From Brugia malayi (taxonomy: Eukaryota; Nematoda; Chromadorea; Rhabditida; Onchocercidae): 64,000 nt of DNA. The stretch covers positions 6,700,187-6,764,186 of the forward strand of contig NW_025062475.1 in the NCBI RefSeq assembly GCF_000002995.4, in the 5' to 3' direction. Positions 1-14,400 of this stretch are shown here, piece by piece (position 1 is the stretch's first letter; every line of letters begins with the position of its first letter). Position numbers and translations under genes: made by a program. Below the pieces are notes generated by a model. The model saw only the letters and a list, made by a program, of their open reading frames with translations, ran no database searches and was not told the DNA's origin.

Positions 1-559
1 CGATCTTCAGTATGATCATTTCATGCAATAACAAAATATCCGGAGAGTTGATAGTATTCCGTGAACTGTTCAGTTAATTCTCAATGTTTCATCAAAAGCC
101 TTTTGCAGAAATTTACAGCGGTATTTAGGGTGGCTTTAACGACACAGTCCTGCTTCCAATTTCGGTGATTTCAGTGATCAAAGTTTCTTCCATTTTACAT
201 GTGTGAATAGTCCATCCTTATCATGTATTTGTATCATTCGACTTTCATCTTTTATAGGATACTTCAGTTAGTTTTTGATGCATCCGCGTTGGATTTCTTG
301 GATTTATATTTCGAAAACAGATCACAGATTGGAAACTGGTTTTATAAATGCTATGTTAGCATTTACATTAGTCTTTTGTAATTTAAATAGGAATTGCGAT
401 AGTGAGTAAAAACTAAATGTGGTGCAGATTCATGTGATCTGTAGAAGTCTGTTAAATTCCATGGTAGTCACGTTACGTTGCCATACGCTTTTCGTCGCTC
501 TCGGGCTTGACAAGGTTATTTTGGAAATTTCAGACTTTTATCCTTTTCTCTGTTGCAGA

Positions 560-894
560 CAGCTCTAATGATGGCGAACAATCAGCGCGGCCCCTCCCAT
601 ACTACTACAACTATTTTGCCCATTTCCTTCTAATATGCAAAATTGATCTCGTTTTCTATTTGGGATACTGATAAATTCGTGCTTGTGTAATCCGGTTCCT
701 TGGAGCGGAAAGCAGCTGCTATCATTTGACTTTTAACTCTTCATCAATTGTCATTGGGAGATTCTTACGATTTTCTACTTGGCTTAAAAAGAGAATTGGC
801 TAGCGGAAGGATTTTATACAAAGTTGAGAGATTACAAAACAAAAGAAGAAGAGTGCTAAATTGAAGAAGAAGCGGTCTCAAAATATCGTTCAAG
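560..894 (+). other. Possible 5' untranslated exon (or end of another gene)
   Basis: A pyrimidine-rich stretch ending in TTGCAG precedes about position 560, and a strong donor (CAAG then gtaggt) follows position 894. The segment is less AT-rich than its flanks. It could be a non-coding exon spliced to the acceptor at 8453-8454 just before the BAZ2-like start codon. One frame stays open from the acceptor for about 36 codons before a stop, so a terminal coding exon of an unseen upstream gene is the alternative. Neither reading is proven. Confidence 0.25.
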
Positions 895-3800
895 GTAGGT
901 TTGTGCCTGTCTGTTTTGAACTTGCATTATGACCATATGTGGTTGGTTAATTCAGGAGATACTAAATTTGTTGTCTGTTATAATCTTTGTGTACATCAGT
1001 TTGTTTCGAATTTGAGGACATAGTTCAATGTGAAGCTGAGAGAGAGGTCTTAGAGTAGGTAGCCTGAAATATCTTTATGAATGTAGTATCTAAGGATGGC
1101 TAATTTGGCTTAAATTTTTTCGATTATTTTATTGCTGTGTTCGTTTTTTCCATTATTTACAGTAAAAGTATTGGTTTTTTCTTTTTTTGAATGTTTCAAA
1201 TCAAAGTCGATTTTGATATTTGATTCATTTTTGGTGGAGACTGAATCATGGAACTAAAGGGATTGGAAAGTTCAAGGTGTTTTGACTTTGAGGATGAGGT
1301 ATCTCATTCCAAATATTAATAGTAAGTAGGTATTATCAAGATGTAATTTTAATTTCTAATAAAATCGTAAAAAATGTGCAGATAGCTTTCGGAATCAGTT
1401 ATTTTTTAGAGGGAAAGTTAAGCCATCAAATAAATCACCTGTAGAGGTAATCAGTCAAAAATTAATCACTTGATTATTTACTGCTTTCATTTCTCAAAAA
1501 TATTTCTGTATGTTGAAGAGAAAGGAAATGAGATGAATTATCGGTTTTGCGCAGGCACTGTTGATGACTGCGTTAGTTTGAATGTATATTTGTACGGTAT
1601 GTATGAGTAGATGTATTCATGTAAATATATAATCATTTCACTGCAGATAAAAAGATACCTTAGTACTAATAGTAATAACCGCAAACTTTATTAAAAATAT
1701 ATGCTTTTGTGCTTTTCGAATTATTTGTTGGGTTTATCGTTGTGACTCTTCAAAAAGCTTTATCAACAATTATATAAATTACGGTATTTTATCGGATGCG
1801 GTTTTGCTGCTAACATTGATTTTAATAAGTGTTGAAATTGAAGAAATCAATTCTTTTCACTTGTTGTAATAACATATATTTTTTCCAAATAGTGATAAGG
1901 TAGTGGAATTATTGATAATGATGATAGAAATGTCTGGTGATACAACAAGGCCGACATTGACAAATGATGACATAAAAGATAAATGTAGTGGAGAGTTAGG
2001 AACTCAATTTCTTACTCACTGTCTACTGTGATATTCTAAGAATTTAATAATGATAAATGTGGTGACCAGTGGAAGATTAAGATAACATTCCTTTTTTCTG
2101 GAATCATTGTTGATATAATAATGTACAACTGTGAAAGCGTTAAACGACTGTGCATATTACTATTGTCGCAGGGCATTTGGCTGGTAACAGTTAATGGTGA
2201 ATTGCTGTGCTAGTTGGTGACAACAGCAGAGCGATTCAGTTTTTTTTCCAGCATAAAAACTTTGTAATTGAGTATGCTAGTGTTTGCGTTATCTTTTTAC
2301 AATGACTGGTGATAAAGAAAAGGAAGAATGAATGAATGAATACCTGAAATAGCAAGTAAAATAACGTGGCATCTTTGAATGGAGTCTTCAGCATGCAATT
2401 AGTGCGCGAGATGTTTAAATTTTTATATGACTCCATTGAGTATGCTCCGTGGCTAGTCCAAGGATCATATGGCCAAGTCAGCAGTTGTCCTCTTAGCGTC
2501 TAAGGGATGGATAACTTTTTGAGTTTAGTGAGATGATCTTGCCTTATAGAAGTAATCTTTTTCATAATAGCAGCTGACTGGAAAGTGAGTGCTAAGCTTT
2601 TATGGAATTCTGAAAGAAACCTAAGCCTCATTCGCAGGTGAAGATATAAACCAATAGCAAATGAAATGGCCATGACAGTAAAACTAAGCAGTGGTCTTCG
2701 AGGTCGGCGATAGTGGTAATGATGATGATGATAATAATGATAATGAGTATTGGTGGTTGATGATAGTGATGGCGATAGTTTTGGCTCTCTTGAATGTTTT
2801 GATATGAGAGAAGACGAATCGATTTCATTGAATAACGAAGGAAAAGAAAATGTGAAGAGTAGGAGACAGGCAGAGATTGAGGAAATAGCCGCCTAACATT
2901 TCTTCTTTGTGTCCTCCATCATTAAAGTTTTTTTTTCCCACTCAGTGAAGGGAAAAAAAAGAGGAAATTTTCAGTTTTTCTAATGGCAAAATGCAGAAAG
3001 AAAGAGGAAAATAATAAGAAGAGTATGAAAAGAAGTCTCATGCATGTATAATCCCTCTCTATCGAGTAATACTTTAGAGTGATGTTTGTTCCCTGCAATT
3101 TTTTTGTTTTTTGATTGAAATCATATTTTGCAAATTTTTGATTTGTTAATATGAAGCACTTTTTAATGATACGGTTTTTACAGATAATGAAAAAGACACA
3201 TCAGTGCAGAAAACTTTTATGCTTTTAAATTATGCAGAAAATCTACATTTCCGTTCATACTGCATGTGTGCTGCATGTTGCAAGAGATAAATAAATAATT
3301 TCTTAAATACAGAGATGTAATTCTGTGAGATTGATGTTTCATTTATAATAACAGTATATCTAGGTTTTTGTCATCGATATTCGAAGGATTTTTATTGATG
3401 AAATATAATCTACATTATTGAAATGAGACTCCTTTATGAGTGTGAATTTCTTTTTAACAAATTTAAAGAATTTGACATACATAGTTTGAGTGATTCTATC
3501 TCATTCCTGAAACAGTTTGTTTCCTATTCCTTCCTTTATAAAATTCTGAATTCAAGTTTGATAGCTTTTTCATCTCAGTGATAATTTAATCAGCTAACAT
3601 AATGCAATTACATTTGTCCCTTCCATCTTCGAACCACTGATGAATCAAACAGTTATTGCTAAGATCTACATTAGGGAAATCGCATTTTGTAGTGAACAGA
3701 TATAAAATGAAATGGGAATTGGGTAAGTGACTTTAATGCTGCGAAGGACGTTGTTCTTTGAGTACATTTTCAAACTTGCGCCACCGATTTAAGAAACTTT

Positions 3801-6800
3801 TTATTTTTTAAAGTATTTTAGCGGCCAAATTGTATTGCGAAATTATATTCCATCATAAAGGAAATTTTTATTATTAACAGGCTTATATACTACCGCTATT
3901 GCTGCTAATTTGAAAATTTTGGAGGTATAATCGTACTTTTCCATTGCGCTCAAAAATGAATCGTATTTCGAGATTTATGACTAGGTTGCGAACGAAACAA
4001 TAAAAACAATACAAGCAAGGCATTAGCAGCTGTAATCATTGTGTAGTATGTAGAAATCGATAGGAGGTCATCCAATATCTAAATTGTCACAGCAAAGACA
4101 TCTCCTCTTTAAAGATAGCAGCTTGGACTTTCATCTGGTCGATAGAACACATTAACGACTGGATAAAAGATTCACGAAAAGTGGAGCACAATTATCAATT
4201 TTACGAAATCTTTGGAACTACACTATCCTTTATGACCAGATCAAATTCTGCTTGTTATTCGGATTTCTCCTGTGAAGTGAAGCCCTCAATGTACTGCTAA
4301 CATCACTTATATAATGACTGAATAGTCCAGAATCAGTTAACTTAGTGCACATTCAGTTTTCCTTTCAAGGACAACCCATTCTTTCATAAATATGCCCTTG
4401 GTTCCCTATCGAACTGCATGAACACACGTGATAATATATTACGGGGCAGTCTTTGTCATTAATTAACTGATTAATGCGACATCGTAAAGAAGTAGTGAAA
4501 GGCTGAACATCGATTCTATTCTTTTTATATAGACTGTTTGACGTTATTTAAAATCAATCGATAAGTCTGTTTCCAATGGTTTTGCGTTTCAAGAATAACA
4601 GCAGGCTTTTATAACATCTCTGATGAGCAAAGCACTGCACTTCTGGTCACGACCGAATTGTGCTTTTATATCCAACATCTCAGTCATTTGACCCATATTA
4701 TAACAGCATTCCAGATTGTTTTTTTCAGCAGTCAGATATCTAATTCACTTTTTTCACTTACTCTTTGTAGTATTTCTGAATGATTTTTTCTGAAATCTGG
4801 CATTCATGTTGTAAACTTTCTTCTGCTGACACATATTTTAGGAAGAAACATATTAAGGGCACTTAAGACTAATGAAAATCATAGCAGCCGATAAACTGGA
4901 CTGAGAATGAATGCCTTATAGAATGAATAGCAAGTTGCATAAACAACTTTACATTGATATATTAAAAATTGTTGACTTCCAATGCTATTAATTTTCGAGC
5001 TCTTTTTAAATGGACTAGTGAAATTTCATTTCTTGGCATTTTTCTTAGTTGTTTGATTGTTAATAGTCACTGGTTCAGTTGAAGGCCATTCTTTCCATAG
5101 TGAGTAATGGCTTAATGTCGTTTTCGTGTTACTTTGATATGGGTGGGATTTCTCATCCACTTAATGTAATGTACCATGAGTTGCATGCACCATGCGCTTG
5201 TGTATATTTGTGTTTGGATGTGCTAGGACACTTAAATCGACATAAGTCCCGCAGTATTCTAAGAACAGAATTGCATTCTTAAATTGACGGAAGGGGCAAG
5301 TGAGAGTCATATTCTTCACTTTTGTTTTTTTTTCAACTGCATCATGATCAGAATTTAACATTTTTTTTTTTCGAAGTGTTGTTTTTCTCATCCATAAAGA
5401 CGGCAGATTTTTGCGAGTCGAGTATAGGTCAGAGAGACTGAAGATTTCTTAGATATTACTGTTCAACACTCCTTTCTCATGCATTTGAGAAAAGATTCAT
5501 CACATTGTTAGCATCTGAAATGTCACTCTGACAACAAAAAAAGTGGAGTCTTTCATGTTTGTCGTGTAAAATGCGTCTTGTTTAGTTCTTGAACCATCAT
5601 TTGCCATTGCCGAATTTCGGCGCAGGTATTCTGACTCATTGTGATGTGTGAAAATGTAAGAAATATTTGAAGCAAAATTTGCCAACTCTTACTGACATTT
5701 ATCGCCCCAAGCAGTCTCAGTACGATTGTTTGCCAATTGAGGATGTGGTATGTCTCTTCACTTTATATATAAAGTAAAAATATACCGATATTGATATTTC
5801 TATTGTTCATTAGTAATGCACTATAGCTTTATCATATACATTTGAAGTTAATATAATGAAGAATAAGAGGTAAGGAATCATTATTGGTTTGTTGAGAAGG
5901 AGGAAAAGGATTGTGGTAAATGCTAAATGCTAACTAGTGCCACCACTAATAATGCTGGTGCTACTATTGCTCTTGCTTTATTGCTACTAACTCTCTAAAC
6001 CAAAGCTTATAAAAGGGCTTTAAAAGCTTCATCGAACATTCAAGATGCAGAAGAAAAGCAAAAGAGGTTTCGGACTGCTCCTTTTGATGAAAAGACACGC
6101 ACATATGCGACAGCGATTGGTCGTTATCCGGATGGGATGTTTGTCTGAATGGTTGGATGAATGTAGAATTTTATAGAACGGGTAGATATCAGTCAACCAA
6201 TTTATTTATCTGTATAGATTGGTTGATTGATTGATTGAAAAGTAATGTAACATGCTTTTTCCCTTTTCATTTATCCTCGTACATTTCTATACTTCAGGAA
6301 ATAGCGTCACTGCTGTTTTGACTATATGAACCCAATAATATGAATATATATATATATATATAATACTGATAATGACTGAATAAGAATAGTGACAAGGATG
6401 AGGATGACTGTAATGATGATAGTTTTGATAACCATCCTAACCTTAGTTATGATAGTGATGTTCATCAATATTCACGATTGGTGCCTTCTGTAATTCACGA
6501 TTGCTAATTTACGACTTATTGATGCTTTCTATATTTTTGTAATGTATCTGCTCTAGTGGTAGCCAAATATTAATAGATGGACATATGAAAGAAAGGAAAA
6601 GAAATGAAAAAGGAAATATAGTAAAATGATGGTTGCTTCGTGAAGAGAGTAAAGACTTACTCTTTGTAAGTAATTGTTGGAAAGGATTGCGTGATGGAAA
6701 GAGTTGGCATCTGGTATATTGCAGTGTAAGCATAGTTATCATGATGACTTGAGACGGAATCATTTTGAATTCTATGCAATCATTGCTTCTAACCAGAAGT

Positions 6801-8452
6801 TTTTAAGGAAAAAAAATTTCGGTTTGCAAAAGAAAAAGCACGTTAAAACCGTTGCGCTTCGCTTGTAACCAGAGTGTTTGAAGAGTGGAGAATTAGTTAA
6901 TGCATTAACACAATGGACTGTTGTTGCTAGCATTTTGCATGAAGCCTTCTGCCTTATGAAAAAGTAGTAAGAGGATACTGAAATAATTACTTCACCCTTG
7001 TAAATAATACATTCAACGAATCCGTGTGTCATCTTCCGATGTTCCTTTGTCCTTTTTCTCTCCCGTCCAGCATTATTACATATGTCGACAGCACAATCCA
7101 ACAAAGGTTAATAACAGGTGGTCTTCAGACTCCATCCACTAGTGCTCTGTTGATATGGTCTTCTCTGTTTCTGCCTTTCTCTCTACTCACTTGCAATAAA
7201 TGTCCAAAATTTTTAGAAACATTGTGAGTGAGTAATAGCAGTAGTAGTAGACATGATGGTAATGTCGATGACGATAAGCGGCAGGTGGGTTGGAGCTGGC
7301 GATGTTGCTTTCCCTCATCGCTTCCTCCTATTCCAACTTCAGCAAATTTCACTAAATTGTAATCCAAAATCTGTCTGTGGATGTATGTATGTGTCTCTGC
7401 TCTGTCTGTCTATTTATACGTGTATATAGTTTGAGCTATAATTGATATTATCGTCGTCACTGATGACAATTAAAATTAAGGAGTTGTGTCCAATTTACGT
7501 TTAAGCTTACTGCTTGGATGTCATGTGTCCTTTTGTTCAGATTGCATTTTACATCAGTTAATTTTCATTAAACTAACTCGCAAAGATGCCGAGTACCATT
7601 GATCTCTCGGTATATTTGCAGCATTCGTAAAACAACAGCTAACACGGATGAAGATTCTAGAAACATGCTAAATGATGTCGATATTCTTTAGGTTTTGCTG
7701 GTTTAATTGATTTAGAATGATACGGATTCCTGAGTAGAAATCTGCAGATCAATAACAGTTCATCTGTATGTATACATTCACTTCCAGGGCTTTGCAGAAG
7801 TTTTACTAAAACTTTTTGCTACGTCATTTTCTTAAGAAAAATTGTAAGCAGTTCCTTCGGGTATGCAGTTTCCCATACTAATCGATCATTATGCATTTCA
7901 AATGTGTTCACTGTATTTCTTCACTTTTTACTGTCTATCATGAAAAACAGTTCGTTGTATTTTTGCTTTATTCACGGCATTTAATTTGTATTTTTGAGCG
8001 CATGAAGAATTTTTTCATGTTTTGGAACCTAGTTGTTTTGATCTATAACCCGATCTATATCCTCATCACCGTTACGGCCATAAAAATCTTGACTCATGCA
8101 TGAAATAGGTGGAAGTGTGAAATGAGCTTCATTATTTGAAACCAGATTATTACTTATCAAAAATGATTAACATTGTATGTGAAAAATAGAAGAGAAATAC
8201 AGACAAATGCATGCATAGTGTAACTTGCAAAAAAAAAAAAAAATTATTTGTTGTCTTCAAAAAATATTCATGAATCTCTTCATATTTTAAATGTGTCCAT
8301 TTCTCACAGATGTCTTTATTTATTTTCTGATAGTGGTATAGCTTGTAATCTCAGTATTTCCTATTCTTATTCCTAAATTACTTTTTTAGAAATTCCGGAA
8401 AGGAATTATAGTTTTTTATCTTTAAATTTCAAAAAGTGAAAACGCTTTCTTT

Positions 8453-8454
8453 AG
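8453..8454 (+). promoter_or_regulatory. Splice acceptor just before BAZ2-like start codon
   Basis: A pyrimidine-rich tract ending in TTTAG lies three bases before the ATG at 8458. This is the usual position of a spliced-leader acceptor in nematodes. It could equally receive a cis-spliced 5' untranslated exon such as the candidate ending at 894. Confidence 0.5.
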
Positions 8455-8457
8455 GAA

Positions 8458-11400
8458 ATGGGCGATCAGACACAACAAAATTTCTTGGCCCTGTTAGCTG
8501 CTCAAGCAGCTACACAAAATAATATGCCTATGGGTTTGATTTTTCCAAGTTTGAATTTTGGTATGACAAACACAGTCGATATGATGTTTTGGAATATGGC
8601 ACAGTTGTCGCAGCCAGGATTGCTATTGCAACAGCAGCAGCAACCACAAGAATCATTTGAAGAAGTGCTGAGGAGAATGGCTACTGCAAGTACACGATCA
8701 GCTAACATTGTTACTGGTATATCGTTATACTGTAGTTTTTGCCATATAATTCAGATTTAAAGCGTTTCAGATAATGTTGTAAATATGATTTCATTGAATT
8801 AAATTCGTAAAATATCAAACATTTCCGGGATTGCGAGCAAGGCCTAAGATTATCGAGAAGTTGCTGCGATGAAATTTGAATTTCAATTAAATGGACATAT
8901 TGTTATTTTTTTAGGTAGACAACAAACGAATCACGATCCCAATAATACAGATAACAACGAATCGACACTACGAACAGTGGGGCGTTTTGTTGCTGATATA
9001 GCTTCTACTTCTTCTGCGAACACTGGCATCCCAATTTCTATTCCGGATTCTCCAACAAAGGGTTTGGAACCGGGTGAAATACCGAAACGGAGGTAGGATT
9101 TATTAAAATTTAAATTTTTTTCTAGAAAATTTTTTATTTTAGTAGATTTTCTTAGCTTCCTAAAGAAAAGTGAAGATTCTTAAACTGAAAAAAAGATTTT
9201 TCAAAATTGCATCCTATTCACGTGAATTATTTCTTCTTTTTTGCTAAAACAACCTTTGAATTTAAATTAAGAAACTCTCAGGTGAGAATTCCGTTTTTTT
9301 TAGGGATAACAACAGAACAAGAAATGGTATGTCTTCGCAACTCTCACCTTCGTCATCATCATCATCATCATCAACTGGTGGCGTATCTTTGAATTCAAAT
9401 CTTTTAGAAGCATCGGCACGCTGCTATGCTGCACTTGCAGCCACGGCTTCGCAACAGCAACAACAGCACAGTGAACTTATTGCTGCCGTGTTACAAAGTG
9501 CTGCTAACTATGAAAGGGCTAGGGCTCGAGCTGCAACTACCAACACTGTCACAACTTCTGTTTGTCCCAGTGGAAGTGGTAGTAGTAGTAGTAGTCATAT
9601 GCTAAAAAGAACTGCAATGATTCATCAGGTGGCATCAAGTGGCGCCACAACTGGCTTGAGGCAAGTTCCATTTTAGTGTAACTGTTTGTACTTAAACAGA
9701 AATTAGTAACTGCTAGACGCACGATATATGAAGCGCACGAGATGTTTATTTAAATACTATTTCTCTTAAAAGGAAATAAAAGTCAAGTTAGGGAAACGAA
9801 ACTTTATAGTTTCCATCGCTAGTCTTTTTGCAGTGCATCTCGAAAAGACGAAAGTCATCGATCGTATGCGTTATCTGCAAAAGTTTCTTCTCACGAATCA
9901 ATGCCAACATCACCATCTTCTGCTAAACTCACTGATTCACCCTTAGATTTATCATTTCATAAACCAAGAAATGGTACAACAGGGGAGCGCAGTCGTATTT
10001 TTGGGGAACATACTAGCGGCACGGATTCTGATGTTTCAAGAAAGCGTACGCAAGCTGATGCATCTTTGATACGAATACCTCTGAAATCTGGGTTTGTTTT
10101 TACTTTTGATGTTAAATGTTCACTCTTCTTATTTACGCTTTTTTTAATGTCTTTACAACAAAATTATTTATCTCTTTTTATTCTGTACTTCATTTTAATT
10201 ATTTTCGGTCTGATACCAATGCTGTTCAAATCTTTAGTTCTGCTTACTGTCTGTGTATTTTGGAAGACTTTTCAAGTGTTAACTGATTTAAAAACAAGTT
10301 TCCTTCAAATTATAAAGTATGGACACATACATTTTATTACCAAACAACCACTCACAAAACGTTAAATAACTTGACTTTCGGCTCTAATTATTAAGAAATA
10401 TCAAATAGCAGTGGTGTTCTTTAGTTTTTTTTTTTTTTTTAGTTAAAGCAGTGGTATATTCCTTACTTTTTGTTTAGTCAATAATAAGCTGCATATCAGC
10501 TTTATTTACGCCAGCACTAAAGATATATTGCACTAAAGATTTAGAAAATCCGTAAAGTCTTGTTATCATATTGGAATCACTCATATTTTTGTTATTTCAG
10601 TTGGCGACGTCAGACTTGCATCCGAACAATAAGTGCCAGCGGGGTTCGAGGTGATGTTATTTACTATGCACCATGCGGTAAAAAACTTGGTTCATATGCT
10701 GAAGTAACGCGGGTATGTGTTCAGATTTGAATAAATTATTCTAGTGTAACGCTCGACTACTTCAACACAATTCGAATGTTTGGAGAAATTTTCGAAGTTG
10801 AAAATGGATATGAAAAATTGAGGTTTCATGTTACTCCCTTTTCAGTACCTTACGAAAAAGAATATCAAAGACATTGGCAGAGAAAACTTCAGCTTCAGTT
10901 GTAAAGTGATTGTTGGTGAGTACATTCTCTTCAAAGATGATGAAGATGGTTCAAAGGTGAGATATAATTTTATTTCATATGAATTTGTTCTTGTTCTTTT
11001 TTCTTGCTTCATTTTATCTATTACATACTTTTGAAGTTATGAACTGATATTGAGATATTCTCTTTTTAATGAATTTCTTGTTTTGTTTCCTTGTTTTCAG
11101 GTTCCCGACAGAGTATCGGAAGAAAGGATTCTGGCAGAAATTGCTAACTGTTCTGCTACCAATACTGTTCGTAGAACATCTGGTACCCATATAAAAACTA
11201 CCCTTTCTTCAGGAGCAGTCGATTCTTCTGGTACAGTTGGTGAGTTTGGATTTTCAGCTTAATGAGTTTTCCGACTTTGCATGGTGTCTCAGACCACACT
11301 AATGATTAAAGTAGCCGATTAAAAACTAACGTAATTTGATATTTTAGCTTGTACAATGTGTGCTGTCGTAAGCTCCGAAAAGTACGACAGCAGAAACGTC

Positions 11401-14400
11401 TAGTAGTCATGGTGTTATTTCCTATTGCTTTTCAATAATTACATGATATACATAATTGTTTAGATAAACACTAAGCCTGTTTTTATGCGCAAGATTATAA
11501 ATCATTCCCTTTATATGACAGACTTATGATTTATTTCAAAATTCATTGAAGCTCCATCAGCTGACAAGAATTTACTGAAGCTGACTGAAGATAATGCACT
11601 GAAACAACTTCATCGACAACTACTGCGACGTCAGGGAGAACAGCAAATGTATGCGCAATTATTACTTACCTTCGTAAGTTTTTTTAAGAGTTTACAGCCC
11701 CTTAACTTTTCTGAGTTGAAGGTTTAAAAAAGTGAACTTTCTTAATTATCTAAATGAAAAAGTCCCTAGAATCTGTATTTTTTTGTGGACTTCATATTTG
11801 CACTGAATTGTGATCACATATGTAGGTATAATTATTGAAGATCAGAGTGTATCTCTATGGACGCTTTAAAATCAGTGGCATATTTGACTCATGTTAACAT
11901 TGATAGCTTCACTGGATGAAAGTGAAATGAGTTAAACATATAGCTTAAAGGTTGATATTGGCGCCTTTTTTTAAAAAATTCAAGTATAGCCGTAATCTGA
12001 TATGATCACGAATGTTTGGGATAAGTAGATAGGAAGAAGAAAGAATTAGAATTAAATTTATACCTACTCGGTATGTTTTTTGATTTGTTTCATCTTCTGT
12101 TTGGTTCCAGGGCCAGCATGTTCAACAACAACAGCAACGTCAATTTCAACATCAACAAAAACAGCAGCCTTCGGTTTTTAGAGTGGAAGGAAAATCAACA
12201 ACTGAAGTGGAACCTGAAGTCAAGAAACCTAAAGTACCTCTTTTTTTTACCTCATTCTCGTTTCTATGTATTAATCGTATAAAAGCATATAAGCAAGTCA
12301 GTAATCAAATCCTTTATTTATTTGATTGAAACTCAGTACTGTCGTATAAATTTAGATGAACCAATCTGAGTCAGTATCACGCCACGCAACACCTTCAGTT
12401 ATATCAGTTTCAACTCCCGGAATTTCTCCTACTACTAATATTATTCCTCATATTGTCACCACTACCACCAGTGTTACTACTGACTCTTCTATTGCTCCAG
12501 CTGTAGAATTGAAATTACCAAAGCTAGAACTCAGTGAAGAAGAAAAACAGGAAGAACGTCTGAAAGCCCTTCGACTGCCAACAGATGATCTTTTGATTGA
12601 AGAAGCACGAGTTTGTATTTTCCTCAATTATTTTCGGAGTTGGAAAGATAAATTTATACGTCTTACTTAAGTTTGAAGTTGTAAAATTTTTGAATTTTGA
12701 AGCTGTAGTTTCAATTTAATTTTAATCCTATAAAATCTCATCCATCTTTTAGAATTTTTACTTTTAGAAATTGCCTGCGCTTGATTCAATCGAAAATCTT
12801 ACTGTTAGTGCATCAGCATTTGCTAATGTTTTGATGGTTGATGAATTTATACGTAATTTTGGTCATGTTTTGAAAATTGGTGAGTTGATCATGTGCATCT
12901 TACATCTTTCCAAATTGGAAATTCACTTCAAGAAATTTACTTAAATTTTATAAAGATCTAGGTCATCTTACTACGTTATGGTTAAATTTCATCAGTTCTT
13001 AAGAGAGTAAATCTTATGAAATTTAAGATTTAAATGCGATACCAACGCTAAACGAATTCCTGGCAGGTTTACAAAACCATCCGAATTATCTCAAAGGTTT
13101 CTTGGTATTGACTAAAATTTTGCTGCAATTAGTCCTCGAATATCCTGGATTGCCATCAGGAATTGCTGGACGAACTCCTCTCGGACAAGCACTTAAGGAT
13201 GTGGGCGTCCATCGAGAGAATTATTCGGAATTACTAAAAATGTTTCTTTTGTCACGTGATGAAGAAGGAAAAAAGGTATTGTTTTTACATTAGATTCGGT
13301 TTTAAATTCATTTCTGGTATTTTCATTGTGTTTGATTTCTCATTACATTTCGCTTTTTCAAATCCTAGAATCAACTTGATTAATTTCATATACAATTGCA
13401 TACATTGAATTCAAAAGTTCACTTTTTAAAGTTCATTTATAACATTTTAACGGAAAGTTAATTTTAGCTGGGCGCCAAATTAGAGTACTGTTCATTCGAG
13501 TGCTTAGATCCGGAATCGAAAGCTGCGATTTTAGCTTTCTTATGTAACGAACTGTTATATTGCCGCAACGTTGTTCGTGATATCGAAGCAAATATGGAAG
13601 AAATGACGCGTTTGAAAGGTGAAAAGTGGCTACGTGAAGGTAAATCACGTGCTTTACGAGCAGTGCAGACACGAAAGCGAGTGGCGCTAAGACGAGTATG
13701 TTCAGATTTTTCTGTAAACTAAAAAAATTCAGTAAGTTCAGTTACATTTTTGTCCACTTGTTTTTTGCTTATTATTTTTATCCTTTATGCATTTATTTCG
13801 ATTCTTTTATTTTGTTTTAAAACATTATATTATTAATCAATGAAGTTAGATGCAGCTTTCGCGAAAAATTTTAATTTGTTTTCTAAAGTTTAATTTCTAA
13901 TAGGAGGTTATTTTCTATTCTCGTCCATGTTTTTCTACCGTTGTTCATGTCTTTTACTTGTTGATTTTATTTGTAAGTTAAATGTCATAAAATTCCGAGG
14001 AAAATATTTCATTAATCTAACAATTAAAAATTCATGGTTCTGGATGTCACTGAATAAATTGCAGCTGAGGCATGATATCAGAGATGATGATACTTCATCT
14101 AGTCGAGCTGGTACTCCTGGTTCAGAGCCCTCTGATGTTTCAGAGGAAGTAGAACCGGCGTTACAACCATCTCGGCTGAAAGCACTCACGCCAGGACTTG
14201 GACAATGCGATGTGTTAACTGAAGAGGTAAGAAGTTGGAAATGGTGTTGAAATTTTATGAAATTTAAGATTTAAATCTGAATTTCTTAAAACTAGTTTTT
14301 GTTTTTATGTAAGTATTGTTTACGTTTATAAAAGCCCGTGTGTATTACAGTTTCAGCAGATATAATAATCCTGAAACCGTCTCTAATTTATGTTTAGAAT

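Larger units (their letters stand above)
1..8457. other. Gene-poor region upstream of the BAZ2-like gene
   Basis: No reading frame here has convincing codon structure plus matching splice sites on either strand. The stretch is AT-rich, with short simple repeats (an ATG/ATA-type trinucleotide run near 2716-2748 and a TA run near 6345-6362). It most likely holds intergenic DNA, the promoter, and possibly a 5' untranslated exon and long first intron of the plus-strand BAZ2-like gene. The one segment that looks spliced (about 560-894) is listed separately. Small open frames on the minus strand (for example around 7125-7367) lack splice context and were not called. Confidence 0.6.

Noticed and set aside
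9901..10365. 154-codon plus-strand frame as a separate gene
   Set aside because: Its first 190 bases are exon 4 of the BAZ2-like gene. The rest is read-through into the intron, with hydrophobic AT-rich noise.
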